From NCBI GenBank assembly GCA_022823825.1, contig JAJEHG010000045.1:1-64000 (forward strand): a DNA stretch of 64,000 nucleotides, given 5' to 3'. Below, piece by piece: positions 63,726 to 64,000 of the stretch; positions within the stretch are counted from its first letter, which is position 1, and every line of letters starts with the position of its first letter. The DNA is from Nitrosopumilaceae archaeon (lineage in GTDB: Archaea > Thermoproteota > Nitrososphaeria > Nitrososphaerales > Nitrosopumilaceae). The notes under the pieces are model-generated. The model saw only the letters and a program-made list of their open reading frames with translations. It did no database searches and was not told where the DNA came from. A program made the translations under genes and the position numbers.

Positions 63726-64000
63726 CTAGAGCCCCCTTGACTGCAGCTCCTCGGACTCTTTGAGGACGGCGTCATGCTGCGACCGCTTTATTTCTGCAAG
63801 GGCACTGCGCACCGAGTCGTCGGTAACCGCAAGAATCATTGCGGCGTACATGCCTGCGTTCTTTGCCTTGTTGACGCCTACCGATACCACGGGGGCCCCT
63901 GCGGGCATCTCGGTTATGGAGAGCAGGGAGTCGAGGCCTCCGAACGCGGAGAGGCGGAACGTCTCATCCCCCGTCTGGTTCTTGTTGTTGTACGCCATTA
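63726..64000 (-). CDS. purE: PurE, N5-carboxyaminoimidazole ribonucleotide mutase (partial)
   Basis: The C-terminal part of PurE (purine biosynthesis) runs off the right edge. GLDSLLSITEMPAGAPVVSVGVNKAKNAGMYAAMILAV matches the conserved MPAGVPVATV...NAKNAGLLA segment of PurE. The upstream residues YNNKNQTGDETFRLSAFG suggest reading continues beyond 64000, so the track's apparent start is probably internal. Confidence 0.85.
   Translation of the reverse strand, partial: MAYNNKNQTGDETFRLSAFGGLDSLLSITEMPAGAPVVSVGVNKAKNAGMYAAMILAVTDDSVRSALAEIKRSQHDAVLKESEELQSRGL

Overview
The window looks like genomic DNA of a GC-rich ammonia-oxidising-type Thaumarchaeota (Nitrososphaerota). A sponge-associated Cenarchaeum-like genome is my best guess. 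The reasons are archaeal information-processing genes (EF-1alpha, EF-2, S10p, RpoP, tRNA-splicing endonuclease, archaeal DNA ligase, a CDC48-type AAA ATPase), the archaeal bifunctional FBP aldolase/phosphatase, many small CxxC or C2H2 zinc proteins, and a compact layout on both strands. Most genes carry a TATA-like box about 25-28 nt before the start codon, which fits leaderless transcription. I used this rule to choose most starts, including several GTG and TTG starts. No rRNA, convincing tRNA or CRISPR array was seen.

Layout. 1-6.2 kb: hypotheticals, endA, a PhoU/DUF47 protein, DNA ligase, a small membrane protein and FBP aldolase/phosphatase. 6.58-10.65 kb: a complete mobile element with 44-bp inverted termini of IS6-family type (GGTACTGTTGCAAA...) and an 8-bp target duplication (TTTTTTCA). 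It carries an IS6-type transposase, a small membrane protein, an AbrB/MazE-like regulator beside AGGTTAT repeats, an EcoRI-type adenine methyltransferase and a DUF262-HNH nuclease-like protein. It lies directly upstream of the tuf promoter. 10.7-13.4 kb: tuf, rps10, rpoP and small zinc proteins. 13.5-17.2 kb: a DUF285/BspA-like surface protein with a decayed 3' tail. 17.2-24 kb: small regulators, a DEDD exonuclease, a deoxyribosyltransferase-like protein, a coiled-coil protein, a JAMM protease and others. 24-26.7 kb: two oligopeptide-type ABC permeases. 26.9-30.9 kb: a giant secreted tandem Cache-domain protein interrupted by a frameshift. 31-43.7 kb: a SNF2 helicase, a four-repeat secreted protein, a FAD oxidase, an HD-domain protein, a membrane-anchored J protein, an Lrp regulator and TPR proteins. 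43.8-46.7 kb: mqnE and mqnD (futalosine route to menaquinone) around a thiamine-binding-like protein. 46.9-52.7 kb: a SIS sugar isomerase, fusA and cdc48. 52.7-64 kb: small proteins, a DUF3179 protein, a PIN-like protein, a DUF151 nuclease-like protein, a CBS-TrkH fusion, threonine ammonia-lyase and the 3' part of purE, which runs off the window.

The strongest discovery candidate is the IS6-type transposon, which appears to move a methyltransferase plus DUF262-HNH module. Also of interest are the ten-domain Cache protein and its frameshift in a GC dinucleotide run, the palindromic operator-like element on the cdc48 TATA box, and recurrent G9-G12 tracts between genes.
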